From contig NZ_JAMBAQ010000005.1 in NCBI RefSeq assembly GCF_023336735.1, positions 49,812 to 113,811 of the forward strand: DNA of 64,000 bases, given 5' to 3'. Position numbers and translations under genes: made by a program. Below are positions 1 through 6,981 of this stretch, piece by piece (within the stretch, counting starts at the first letter, position 1; every line of letters starts with the position of its first letter). Below the pieces are notes generated by a model. It had not been told where the DNA came from. It ran no database searches and worked only from the letters and a program-made list of their open reading frames with translations. Origin of the DNA: Moraxella oculi (GTDB taxonomy: Bacteria; Pseudomonadota; Gammaproteobacteria; Pseudomonadales; Moraxellaceae).

Positions 1-676
1 TGAGCATGAGGCATTGACTTTTAATGACATCGCCAAAAATGTTGACTATTACCATCAGTTGTGCGAGGGTTATGAACGCTATTTCCAAGCCACCAAAAAG
101 TTATTATTCGGCTTTGATGAATTGTCTGATGATGCACGGCAGTTCAAGATCAAAGAGTTGATGGAGGTTTTGAATCAATACCGCATTTTAACCGCTTCCC
201 ATGTCGGCACGGCAGGCGATGCAAGCATTAATAACTTCATTGCCAAACGGCATAAGCGATACTTAAAAAACACCATGGCAACATCAGCGTGGTATCACGG
301 GAGGGTGGTGATGGTGCAGGTCAATCGCTATGATTTGGGACTGTTTAATGGCGATGTCGGCGTGTGCGTGCAGCAACAAGGGGAGTTGGCGGTGTATTTT
401 GATGGCAATGTCCTAAAAAAAGTGTCAGTTGCCATGCTTGGTGGCGATACGGTAGCAACTGCTTACGCCATCACAGTGCATAAGTCGCAAGGATCGGAGT
501 TTGAAAGGGTGTCGGTGGTATTTGATGATATGCATGCTCGGTTGCTTTGTAAGGAGTTGATTTATACCGCTGTTACTCGTGCTAAAAAGCAAGTAAGCAT
601 TCATGCAACTTTGCATGCTTTACAACTGGCGGTTACCACGCCAACCATCAGAAGTACAGGGCTTGGTGTTTTATAA
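1..676 (+). CDS. recD: RecD, exodeoxyribonuclease V alpha subunit (3' end only)
   Basis: C-terminal part of the RecD helicase subunit of RecBCD, which processes double-strand breaks. The frame is open from base 2 to the TAA at 674-676, so the gene starts before the window; the TTG at 14 is not a real start. Seen: the stretch HGRVVMVQVNRYDLGLFNGD, which is typical of the RecD domain before the last helicase motifs; the superfamily I motif VHKSQGSEF; and the late motif YTAVTRAKK. It converges on dusB with only 16 bases between the stop codons. The family assignment is secure; the upstream recB/recC context is not visible. Confidence 0.93.
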   Translation, partial: EHEALTFNDIAKNVDYYHQLCEGYERYFQATKKLLFGFDELSDDARQFKIKELMEVLNQYRILTASHVGTAGDASINNFIAKRHKRYLKNTMATSAWYHGRVVMVQVNRYDLGLFNGDVGVCVQQQGELAVYFDGNVLKKVSVAMLGGDTVATAYAITVHKSQGSEFERVSVVFDDMHARLLCKELIYTAVTRAKKQVSIHATLHALQLAVTTPTIRSTGLGVL

Positions 677-692
677 CCGTATCGGAGCGTTG

Positions 693-1724
693 CTACTGTG
701 GCTGCTGCAAAAATTTTTTGACCACCTCAAACTGCTTTGTAGTCGTTTCTTCTTGGTACATTGCTTCACGAAAAGCATTTGAGTTTGGCAATCCGCCTGT
801 ATACCATGCGATGTGCTTTCGTGCGATTCGACAGCCTGAATATTCGCCATAAAAACGGTAGAGTTCTTCAAGATGTGATAGTACGATTTGCCGAAGTTCA
901 TCGATGTTTGGGGGTGCTAATAATTCGCCGGTGCTTAAATAATGAATGATGTCCCTAAAAATCCAAGGTTTGCCTTGTGCAGCACGCCCAATCATCACCG
1001 CATCCGCCCCTGTTTTTTCGTACACTGCTTTGGCTTTTTCTGGGCTGTCTATGTCGCCATTGACGATGATGGGAATGTCAACCTCTTGCTTGACTTGGGC
1101 GATAAGTTCATAGCGAGCATGACCTGTATAAAAATCTTCACGCGTGCGTCCGTGAATGGCGATGGCGGCAATGCCAGCATCTTGAGCGATTTGGGCGATT
1201 TTTAGAATATTTTCTTGACCATTGGCAAAGCCTAGGCGTGTCTTTAAAGTTACTGGTACATCAACAGCATCGACAGCAGTCTGTAACAATTGTTTTACCA
1301 AAGATTCGTCTTGTAGTAGTGCTGAACCTGCTAATTTTTTACACACTTTTTTGGCAGGGCAACCCATATTGATATCCACCATTTGTGCACCGTTGGCCAC
1401 TTGAAAACGAGCTGCTTCAGCCAGTTTGTCAGGCTCAGCCCCAGCAATTTGAGCTGAAATTGGTGCGATTTCTCCATGAAAATTTGCCCGGTATAATGAT
1501 TTTTTGCGTGCATACAACGCTGTGTCGGCGATGATCATCTCACTGACCGCATGACCTGCTCCAAAAGATTTACACAGCCTGCGAAAAGGATTGTCGGTAA
1601 CGCCTGCCATAGGGGCGACAATTAGGCGATTTTTTATTTCCAAACCGCCTATTTTTAAAGGTGTGAGGAGGGCATGGGTGTTTTTTTGAGCTGTTGGCTC
1701 GGTGGTGCTTGGAGGTTTTGGCAT
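693..1724 (-). CDS. dusB: tRNA-dihydrouridine synthase B
   Basis: FMN-dependent enzyme that reduces uridine to dihydrouridine in tRNA. It has 343 residues, a little longer than usual because of about 20 extra N-terminal residues before the conserved start LKIGGLEIKNRL. Seen: the FMN-binding stretch APMAGVTDNPFRR at about residues 37-49; the active-site motif NMGCPAKKV with Cys122 as the expected proton donor; the phosphate-binding VNGDIDSPEKA; and GADAVMIGRAA. The start is the ATG at 1722-1724. In many gammaproteobacteria dusB is followed by fis, but the gene downstream here is the convergent recD and no fis is present. Confidence 0.95.
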   Translation of the reverse strand: MPKPPSTTEPTAQKNTHALLTPLKIGGLEIKNRLIVAPMAGVTDNPFRRLCKSFGAGHAVSEMIIADTALYARKKSLYRANFHGEIAPISAQIAGAEPDKLAEAARFQVANGAQMVDINMGCPAKKVCKKLAGSALLQDESLVKQLLQTAVDAVDVPVTLKTRLGFANGQENILKIAQIAQDAGIAAIAIHGRTREDFYTGHARYELIAQVKQEVDIPIIVNGDIDSPEKAKAVYEKTGADAVMIGRAAQGKPWIFRDIIHYLSTGELLAPPNIDELRQIVLSHLEELYRFYGEYSGCRIARKHIAWYTGGLPNSNAFREAMYQEETTTKQFEVVKKFLQQPQ

Positions 1725-2243
1725 GTTGCGGTAATTGTTAAATTGTTAATTAAGTGGTTGCCGTAAATTTGTGTGTGATGAGGGCAAATCAGTCGTGTGA
1801 TGATGGTTGGTAACTAACGGACTTCTTGCCAAATTTTCGATTTTAACAAAGCAGTGGGTTTTAGTAAAGGATATTTATAAAAAGAAATGTTCAATAAGCC
1901 TTAAAATCACAAGGGAAAAATCAAGCCAAAAATGATTTGCCGTTTGAGATGGAATGGCATGTGGTGTACTAAAAAATGCTGTTGCTGTCATATCTAAAAG
2001 TAACGAAAAAAATACTAATTAGTAGGGGTTGATGATGATTGTGATGAGTAAGTATTTTTTGAGGGTAAAAGTTTTGTAAACCAAGTCTTAAAATGATTTC
2101 GTCTAAGTCTGATTAAAAAATTTAGGCAGACCCCCCCCTTCAAAAAGCTCTGCCCAAAATACTGGTATTTTTTTGGGCGAACGGATTGATAAATTTACAA
2201 AATAGTTGCTTTATAATTTCCAAACCATTTTTTATTTCAAAAA
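1725..2243. other. Intergenic region between dusB and the prophage remnant
   Basis: About 520 bases without a convincing gene. It should contain the dusB promoter (minus strand), but no clear -35/-10 pair stands out. A run of eight C lies at 2131-2138 inside a small hairpin with arms GGCAGA and TCTGCC. A TATAAT-like hexamer lies at 2212-2217, with its best upstream partner TTGATA at a poor 20-base spacing. No copy of the tRNA-Leu 3' end that could mark an attachment site was seen. Confidence 0.5.
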
Positions 2244-2270
2244 CCCCGCTTTACGAAGTGGGGCTTTTTA
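2244..2270 (+). terminator. Rho-independent terminator or attenuator before the tail genes
   Basis: An 8-bp stem (2244-2251 with 2256-2263, one G:U pair) closed by the loop TACG and followed by CTTTTTA. It lies 18 bases upstream of the first tail gene, so it probably ended the now lost head-gene transcript. Confidence 0.75.
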
Positions 2271-2287
2271 TTACCCCAAGAAAACCC

Positions 2288-2656
2288 ATGAACGCAAGCA
2301 CCCTAATCTACACCGTCCTATCGCCTTTGGTGGCAGGACAAGTCTATCCGCATCTGATCCCAGAGACGGCAGACGACACGCCACCTTATATCATCTACCA
2401 AATCATCTCAACACTGCCCATCACCACGCTAGACGGCATCACCCATCATGAGCGAGTGCGTGTGCAGATTGATGTTTATCATGATGATTATGATGGGCTT
2501 TTGGCGTTGTATGGTCAGGTTTTGGATAAATTTGACCAATTACCGATGAGTGAACATGACGGCACTCATTTTAGTGTCGATGAGGGCTTGTATCGTGCCA
2601 GCATCGATGTATTTTTTAACCACCAAACCAAACCAAATCAGCCAAACGAGGAGTAA
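2288..2656 (+). CDS. Phage tail completion protein, DUF3168 family
   Basis: A 122-residue head-tail junction (tail terminator) protein of the DUF3168 family. Its place directly before the tail tube gene is the standard one in lambda-like and HK97-like tails. Seen: an N-terminal region LIYTVLSPLVAGQVYP, a PPYIIYQIIS strand and VRVQIDVYHDDYDGLLAL, all characteristic of the family. The ATG at 2288 is chosen because the longer frame from 2186 would run through the terminator hairpin and give an implausible N-terminus. The stop is 3 bases before the next start. Confidence 0.85.
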   Translation: MNASTLIYTVLSPLVAGQVYPHLIPETADDTPPYIIYQIISTLPITTLDGITHHERVRVQIDVYHDDYDGLLALYGQVLDKFDQLPMSEHDGTHFSVDEGLYRASIDVFFNHQTKPNQPNEE

Positions 2657-2659
2657 TAT

Positions 2660-3088
2660 ATGGCTAAAAATGTCGCCAATCTACTTGACAGCTTTTATAC
2701 GCTGTCTGTATCAACCACCGAAGATGATTTCAAAAAAGTCGAGCATCTGCAAAAATGTGCCGTCCCCACCGAAGAAAAGGTGATGGATGAAGTTACCGCC
2801 ACCGATGATAAGCGTACCGTCAAAGCGGTGGTGGATTTTAAAGAGGAGTCGGAGATTGAGTTTGAATTTGTCCACGAACCCAACGACGAAGGACAAAAAA
2901 TCATCAACACCGCTTTTGAGTCAGGGGCAGAGCTTAATTTTAAGCTTGAGTTTGTTAAAGCCACCAGCGAGGGACGAAAGTTTAAAGGCATCATCTCCAA
3001 GCTTACCCTAGACAACGAAGACACTAAGAAAAAACTGCGTAAAACAGGCACCATCTCCATCACAGGCGATGTCGGCAAAATCGGCTAA
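2660..3088 (+). CDS. Phage major tail (tail tube) protein
   Basis: A 142-residue protein resembling the tail tube proteins of lambda-like phages, which polymerise into the tube around the tape measure. The start is preceded by a strong GAGGAG ribosome binding site that overlaps the end of the previous gene. It begins MAKNVANLLDSFYTLSVS and is rich in charged beta strands. Position (after the DUF3168 protein, before the chaperone) agrees with the standard tail gene order. The gene looks intact. The assignment rests on position and overall pattern rather than a catalytic motif. Confidence 0.78.
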   Translation: MAKNVANLLDSFYTLSVSTTEDDFKKVEHLQKCAVPTEEKVMDEVTATDDKRTVKAVVDFKEESEIEFEFVHEPNDEGQKIINTAFESGAELNFKLEFVKATSEGRKFKGIISKLTLDNEDTKKKLRKTGTISITGDVGKIG

Positions 3089-3123
3089 CTCAAACAGTGC
3101 ATTCATACAACAAGGAAAACCCA

Positions 3124-3447
3124 ATGAAAAAATCTACTTTACTTAATCAAATCAAATCCCTAAGCAAGCCAACGCAGGTCAGCATTGATGGCATTGATGA
3201 GCCGTTGTTCATTCGTCGCATCAGCGTCGCCGAGCAAAGCAAGCTTGCCAAATTGGCAGACGACCAAACAGCGGCTGCTGTGGCATTGGTGCTGTATGGC
3301 GTGTGCGATGAAAAAGGTGAGCGTCTGTTTGAGGATGCTGATGCCAAAGACATTGAAGCATTGGACTCAAAGACTGTCGGACACATCGTTGAGGCGGTCA
3401 GTCGAGTCAACTTTGGCACGGTGGAGATGGCAGAAAAAAACTCATAG
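3124..3447 (+). CDS. Phage tail assembly chaperone, short (G-like) product
   Basis: A 107-residue protein beginning MKKSTLLNQIKSL and ending AEKNS. It corresponds to lambda gpG, which helps the tube protein assemble on the tape measure. The ATG at 3124 is preceded by AAGGAAA. Its last codons form the in-frame slippery sequence A AAA AAC (3435-3441), followed six bases later by a stem-loop, so a fraction of ribosomes should shift -1 into the next frame. It lies directly between the tube protein and the T-like frame, the invariant position of this gene. Confidence 0.82.
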   Translation: MKKSTLLNQIKSLSKPTQVSIDGIDEPLFIRRISVAEQSKLAKLADDQTAAAVALVLYGVCDEKGERLFEDADAKDIEALDSKTVGHIVEAVSRVNFGTVEMAEKNS

Positions 3448-3464
3448 CCGACGCTCATCGTCGG
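3435..3464 (+). promoter_or_regulatory. Programmed -1 ribosomal frameshift signal (slippery site plus stem-loop)
   Basis: Slippery heptamer A AAA AAC at 3435-3441, in phase with the G-like frame (GAA AAA AAC TCA TAG). After a 6-base spacer comes a perfect 6-bp stem, CCGACG (3448-3453) with CGTCGG (3459-3464), and a 5-base loop. The -1 frame is open across the junction and runs on to 3779. Heptamer, phase, spacing and stem all match the classical design; lambda uses a different heptamer (G GGA AAG). Confidence 0.85.
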
Positions 3465-3779
3465 TTTTTGTTTAAATTGGCATTGGCACTGGGGCGGACG
3501 GTAGGCGAGCTAGAACACAGCTTATCTTATGAAGAGCTTATCTGCTGGCAAGCCTACGACCGCCTAGACCCCTTTGGTGGGTATCGCCAAGACATTCAAA
3601 CCGCTCATCTTTTGTATGCCAAATTGGGCAATGATGACAACACCATCACAGACTTTCTGCCCATTGATCCAAATCCCATGACTGATGAGATGCGTGAATG
3701 GTATGAGCTAGAAAAGCAAAAGGCAGAGCTACAACGCCAGATGGAGCGAACGCTAGCAATGTTTAACCGCTTAGGTTGA
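3441..3779 (+). CDS. Tail assembly chaperone, T-like frameshift extension
   Basis: Expected to be made only as a C-terminal extension of the G-like protein: 3124-3441 joined to 3441-3779 by -1 frameshifting. The extension reads LIADAHRRFLFKLALALG and continues with ELICWQAYDRLDPFG, a stretch typical of phage tail assembly chaperone T regions, then ends in a charged helix. In lambda the T part binds the tube protein while G binds the tape measure. Reading it as a separate gene from the TTG at 3468 would put the start inside the stimulatory-hairpin region without a ribosome binding site, so a fusion is more likely. Confidence 0.8.
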   Translation, partial: LIADAHRRFLFKLALALGRTVGELEHSLSYEELICWQAYDRLDPFGGYRQDIQTAHLLYAKLGNDDNTITDFLPIDPNPMTDEMREWYELEKQKAELQRQMERTLAMFNRLG

Positions 3780-3790
3780 AAAAGGATAAG

Positions 3791-3826
3791 TTTTTGGGTA
3801 TGATACAGTTGTATCGTATCCAAAAA
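3791..3826. repeat. 16-bp inverted repeat between the chaperone and the secreted protein gene
   Basis: Arms 3791-3806 and 3811-3826 pair over 16 bp with two G:U pairs around the loop AGTT. No T run follows on either strand, so it is not a classical terminator. It sits 15 bases before the next start codon and could be an operator or an RNA structure controlling that gene. Confidence 0.6.
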
Positions 3827-3840
3827 TTTAAGGGTTGTTT

Positions 3841-4386
3841 ATGAAAAATCGTTTTCTTGCTGGCTTGACCCTACTTTTAGCCACTTTAACGCCTAGCTTT
3901 GCCAAAACCAATGTCCATAAGAGTGATTTTGATGGTTCAGTTACTATTATAACAGAGCCTTCTTGGGTTGAATGTCCACAATCAAAAATGATGTGTCCCT
4001 TAATTGGTTATGCGTGGAGCGATGGCGAACTTGGCGAACAGTACGCAACTTTAATCATTGAAATTAATGATAGTTGGCTAAAATCATACCAAAGGATCAA
4101 TAGATTAAAGTTGAATATTGATGGCGAAGTTACAGAGCTAAATAAACTTACACCCAACCAACCGACCAATTATTCACATAACCAAATTTCTACAATATCT
4201 AAGGATTATTTTGTTATTCCATTGGATAAACTACATTCCTTTGAAACTGCAACCAGTATAAAAATGCAAGTTGCCACCGATAAAGGGTTGTATGATATGA
4301 TTTATAAGGGTGGCAAAAAACAAACCAGAGCAAACAAAATGCTGTCTGAGTTTATGTCTACTCTTGAACAGAATAAGCAAAAATAA
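3841..4386 (+). CDS. Predicted exported protein of unknown function (prophage cargo)
   Basis: A 181-residue protein with a Sec signal peptide: charged MKNR, hydrophobic core, and a likely cleavage after PSFA (about residue 22). The mature part has two cysteines in a short loop (VECPQSKMMCP) that may form a disulfide, and no further membrane segment, so a periplasmic location is likely. The ATG at 3841 follows AAGGG; the TTG two codons upstream is not needed. It has its own strong terminator and interrupts the tail gene order, as accessory moron genes do. I do not recognise the family. Confidence 0.65.
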   Translation: MKNRFLAGLTLLLATLTPSFAKTNVHKSDFDGSVTIITEPSWVECPQSKMMCPLIGYAWSDGELGEQYATLIIEINDSWLKSYQRINRLKLNIDGEVTELNKLTPNQPTNYSHNQISTISKDYFVIPLDKLHSFETATSIKMQVATDKGLYDMIYKGGKKQTRANKMLSEFMSTLEQNKQK

Positions 4387-4406
4387 CTGTTAGTTGGTTG
4401 CAAAAT

Positions 4407-4438
4407 AAAGCCCCCAAATCAACAGAATTGGGGGCTTT
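4407..4438. terminator. Strong, probably bidirectional terminator
   Basis: An 11-bp perfect stem, AAAGCCCCCAA (4407-4417) with TTGGGGGCTTT (4428-4438), and a 10-base loop. It lies between convergent genes: the exported protein on plus and the Arc-like repressor on minus. Confidence 0.85.
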
Positions 4439-4510
4439 GGCGTTCTTGACGCTCTGTTGGGTATTGTAACATAAATTCTGGTAAAAACAAAGAAACTTGA
4501 GAATATCAAA

Positions 4511-4873
4511 TTAAATCGTACTACACCCCTTATGTATCAATGCTTGTGCGAATTTCTCATCAATTGTACACCGTAAGGCGTGGTAACTTAACACCCAAGT
4601 ATCATTAAAAGGATTTTTTTGCACCTTGATGTCTTTATACTGAGACTGCATAAGACCAATGACAATATCATGCAGATGAACTGTCATGGCTGGCTCTGTC
4701 ATGTCATTATAACCATATATCTCATTTTCGACAATGGTATTAAATGTTGTTTCAAGCCGTGCCACAATGTCAGCCGTCATGGTGCGATTATGTTTTTCTG
4801 CTGATTGATTAAGTTTATCTTTAAGTTCGTGCGGTAGGCGAATTTTGAAATCCACATTTAAATGCTGACCCAT
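4511..4873 (-). CDS. Arc-family ribbon-helix-helix DNA-binding protein
   Basis: A 120-residue protein with an N-terminal ribbon-helix-helix domain at about residues 8-50: a beta strand VDFKIRLP, then helices HELKDKLNQSAEKHNR and TMTADIVARLETTF, as in P22 Arc and Mnt. The C-terminal 70 residues are not recognised. It is transcribed divergently from the antirepressor gene, and two palindromes fill the space between them. By analogy with the P22 immI region it probably represses itself and/or the antirepressor promoter. The frame is intact, unlike the antirepressor. Confidence 0.8.
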   Translation of the reverse strand: MGQHLNVDFKIRLPHELKDKLNQSAEKHNRTMTADIVARLETTFNTIVENEIYGYNDMTEPAMTVHLHDIVIGLMQSQYKDIKVQKNPFNDTWVLSYHALRCTIDEKFAQALIHKGCSTI

Positions 4874-4892
4874 ATCAATAACCTTGCTTATG

Positions 4893-4922
4893 TTAAGGTG
4901 TGGTCATATGTCCACACCTTAA
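4893..4922. promoter_or_regulatory. Operator-like perfect palindrome near the arc-like gene
   Basis: Perfect 11-bp inverted repeat, TTAAGGTGTGG (4893-4903) and CCACACCTTAA (4912-4922), separated by 8 bases, immediately upstream of the arc-like start at 4873. Size and place suit a dimer-of-dimers ribbon-helix-helix operator for autoregulation. Confidence 0.65.
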
Positions 4923-4940
4923 AATTTTTTAAAAAAATAC

Positions 4941-4986
4941 TTGACTTAACCCTAGTGGGGTTGTATCATATATCCCCAGTAGGGTT
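4941..4986 (+). promoter_or_regulatory. Antirepressor promoter overlapped by a second palindrome
   Basis: A sigma70-type promoter TTGACT (4941-4946), 17 bases, TATCAT (4964-4969), points to the antirepressor gene. A 13-bp inverted repeat with one mismatch (4948-4960 and 4974-4986, arms AACCCTAGTGGGG) covers the spacer and flanks the -10, so a bound repressor would block it. This palindrome differs from the one at 4893, so it may bind a different protein. Confidence 0.65.
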
Positions 4987-5018
4987 ATTATAATATAGCC
5001 TGAATTTTAAAGCAATAA

Positions 5019-5056
5019 AAATCCCTTGCCGTCTTTGGTCGGAAAGCAAGGGATTT
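5019..5056 (+). promoter_or_regulatory. Leader hairpin upstream of the antirepressor gene
   Basis: An 11-bp perfect stem, AAATCCCTTGC (5019-5029) and GCAAGGGATTT (5046-5056), with a 16-base loop, in the transcribed leader 34 bases before the antirepressor start. There is no T run, so it is not a clear terminator; it may act as an attenuator or protect the transcript. Confidence 0.5.
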
Positions 5057-5089
5057 AGAAATATCAACCGTAACAAAGGAAATATTCCT

Positions 5090-5895
5090 ATGTCTAATGT
5101 ATCACAAAAGGTCGCTACTGTCAATTTTAAGGGAGACACTCTTATCACCCTAGAAAAAGATGGCGAGCATTATGTCGCTGTCCGCCCCATTGTAGAAAAT
5201 ATGGGGTTAGATTGGAAACGCCAATCCGAAAAGCTCAACCGAACCCCAAATTTGGGTGTGTTCATATGAACACACCTACGAATGGCGGCACTCAAAAAAT
5301 GCTTTGTATCCCTGTTCGCAAAATCAACGGCTGGCTATTTAGCATTAACCCACAAAAAGTGCGTGCGGACATTCGCCATATCGTCGAGCAGTACCAAGAA
5401 GAGTGCTTTGAAGTTTTGTATAATTACTGGAATAACGGTGTGGCGGTCAATCATCGTTTATCATCATACGACACCCTACCCCTTAGAAACGCCGTGAGCA
5501 TGGCGACAGGGGTGTTACGCTTAGACTATGCCACCATTTATAAAATGGTGCATCAACGCTTTGGCATTGACGAAATCAAAGAATTATCCAAAGAGCAGGT
5601 GGAACAAGCGGTGGAGTATGTGCATGGTTTGATGATTAAGGCACAAAACCCCATGAGCGAGAGCCTATCCATCAATGCCCAGAACTTGGCATGGCACACA
5701 CAGTTCATCTATTCTTGGTATAAAGCCATTGAAGAGCCGTTTAGAATGCTAAGCCCTAAATTATCAGGCGAGATACACGACCACATCATTCATGCTGCGA
5801 TATTTGCTAACCACATCGGCAAACATCTGGGCTACAACGGCATGAACCTTGAACTCTTGAAAAACACACACTGGTCGGTTGGCCGTTATTATTAA
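5090..5895 (+). pseudogene. Phage antirepressor (P22_AR_N family), frameshifted
   Basis: The ATG at 5090, with AAAGGA in front, opens a frame reading FKGDTLITLEKDGEHYVAVR and GLDWKRQSEKLNR, the standard start of P22-type antirepressors, but it meets a TGA at 5267-5269. The rest of the family pattern (VHMNTPTNGG, CIPVRKINGWLFSI, VRADIRHIVEQYQEEC, LYNYWNNGVAVN) continues in another frame from about 5250 to 5895. Adding one base in the run CCCCAAATTTGGG (5244-5256) would restore one 269-residue protein. Antirepressors inactivate phage repressors. It is either decayed, phase-variable or a sequencing error. Confidence 0.8.
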
Positions 5896-6006
5896 TTAAC
5901 TAAGCTTTTCATTATAAAACCCTGCAGGCGTGGCTTGTGGGGCATGGCTTGAAAAGGCGTAGGGATTGGGGTATGATGAGATGAGCGTTTGTGATGTGGA
6001 GTTCCC

Positions 6007-6408
6007 ATGCGGTTACAATTCGTTGCCTCTGATGATTTTGATAAAAAAAGCCCTTTGTATTATATGCTGGGTGGCTTTTCCTTGAAGTGCCTGCACACTG
6101 GCAAGAATATTGTACTGCGTCAAGAATGCCTTGCCCAAGTCAATGAAATCATCACTCAAAATGGCGATTACCGACCTTCTTTTGTAGATGGTGCGTTGCT
6201 TGGTGGTGCGTTGGCTGTTGCTACCGACAGTGTGGTCGCTGGCATGGCAGGGGCTGTGATGGGTTCGCTGTTGGGTGTCAAAAAAATGCACTTATTACAG
6301 CTTGTGTTTGATGATGGGCGAAGTTTGTTTGTCAAAGCCAGTACCAAGAACAGCGAAAAACTCAAAAGCCACGCCAAAAGCACCAGCTATTTGTCGTTGA
6401 GCGAATGA
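6007..6408 (+). CDS. Hypothetical prophage protein with a glycine-rich hydrophobic segment
   Basis: A 133-residue protein not assigned to a family. Residues about 61-93 (GALLGGALAVATDSVVAGMAGAVMG) form a glycine/alanine-rich hydrophobic stretch that could insert in a membrane as a hairpin; the flanks are charged. It starts at the ATG 6007 and is followed by its own terminator and then a tape-measure start, so it has the layout of a moron cassette inserted into the tail operon. No signal peptide is seen. The frame is intact. Confidence 0.6.
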   Translation: MRLQFVASDDFDKKSPLYYMLGGFSLKCLHTGKNIVLRQECLAQVNEIITQNGDYRPSFVDGALLGGALAVATDSVVAGMAGAVMGSLLGVKKMHLLQLVFDDGRSLFVKASTKNSEKLKSHAKSTSYLSLSE

Positions 6409-6428
6409 CGCTTAACAACCAACACAAG

Positions 6429-6453
6429 GCACTCGTCATGAGTGCTTTTTTTA
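6429..6453 (+). terminator. Rho-independent terminator after the hypothetical cassette gene
   Basis: Stem GCACTC (6429-6434) and GAGTGC (6440-6445), loop GTCAT, followed by TTTTTTT. The next start codon (6467) lies 14 bases beyond it. Confidence 0.8.
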
Positions 6454-6466
6454 TTGGGGGCAATCC

Positions 6467-6694
6467 ATGTCATTGGGTATTGAGATTCATGTGGCGGCAA
6501 ACACCGCACAATTCACCAAAAACATCAGCAAAGTCGGCAAGCAATCAAAGCAAGCCGCCCAGCAGATGCAGTCTTCCATCACTCATGCCACAAGCCAAGC
6601 GTCTAAAGGCATGAATAACTTAACACAGCACGCCCAAAAAGCAAAAGAAGAAGTGGGGGTAATGATAGCGATGTTTAATCGCAAAAGCTCTTGA
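6467..6694 (+). pseudogene. Tape-measure protein, N-terminal fragment (copy 1)
   Basis: A 75-residue frame that begins MSLGIEIHVAANTAQFTKNI, the usual start of lambdoid tape-measure proteins, followed by a coiled-coil-like Q/K/A-rich segment, then ends abruptly. Full tape-measure proteins have many hundreds of residues, so nearly the entire gene is missing. A second tape-measure start of different sequence follows at 6982. It is probably the leftover of a recombination between two tail modules. Confidence 0.7.
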
Positions 6695-6756
6695 ATATTA
6701 GACCAGCTTAAGGCATCATTTAGGTATTATGGTAAATTATTTGTTCGGAGTCTGGG

Positions 6757-6921
6757 GTGTTGGTGTTATTGGCATTTTTTATAGCACTCATGATTGCATT
6801 ATGCTTAGCCACTCCTTTTGTCGGCATTGCTTTGTTGATATTAGGGGTGATTTTGTACCACTTTACCATCGGTCATGTTATTGAATTATGGAAAATTTAC
6901 AAAGAACACCAAAAAACTTAA
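6757..6921 (+). CDS. Small predicted membrane protein
   Basis: A 54-codon frame with a GTG start at 6757 (TTG at 6760 also possible), GGAG eight bases upstream, and a TAA at 6919-6921, directly followed by a terminator. The product has a long hydrophobic part (MLVLLAFFIALMIALCLA, then VGIALLILGVILY) and a charged C-terminus ending YKEHQKT, so one long or two short membrane helices. It lies between the two tape-measure fragments and mirrors the cassette layout at 6007. It could be a superinfection or holin-like protein, but nothing proves that. Confidence 0.45.
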   Translation: MLVLLAFFIALMIALCLATPFVGIALLILGVILYHFTIGHVIELWKIYKEHQKT

Positions 6922-6942
6922 TCTGATGTCCGCTTTTATCAT

Positions 6943-6967
6943 AAACCGCTCTTTTGAGCGGTTTTTT
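6943..6967 (+). terminator. Rho-independent terminator after the small membrane protein
   Basis: A 9-bp perfect stem AAACCGCTC (6943-6951) and GAGCGGTTT (6956-6964), loop TTTT, and a T run. The second tape-measure start follows at 6982. Confidence 0.85.
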
Positions 6968-6981
6968 ATTGGAAAAGATCA

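Noticed and set aside
1725..2243. attL copy of the tRNA-Leu 3' end
   Set aside because: No stretch resembling the tRNA 3' sequence was seen in this region.
2186..2287. N-terminal extension of the DUF3168 protein
   Set aside because: It would run through a terminator hairpin and is unlike the family start; the ATG at 2288 fits.
3468..3779. T-like frame as an independent gene starting at TTG 3468
   Set aside because: No ribosome binding site, start next to the stimulatory hairpin, and the frame is open back to the slippery site.
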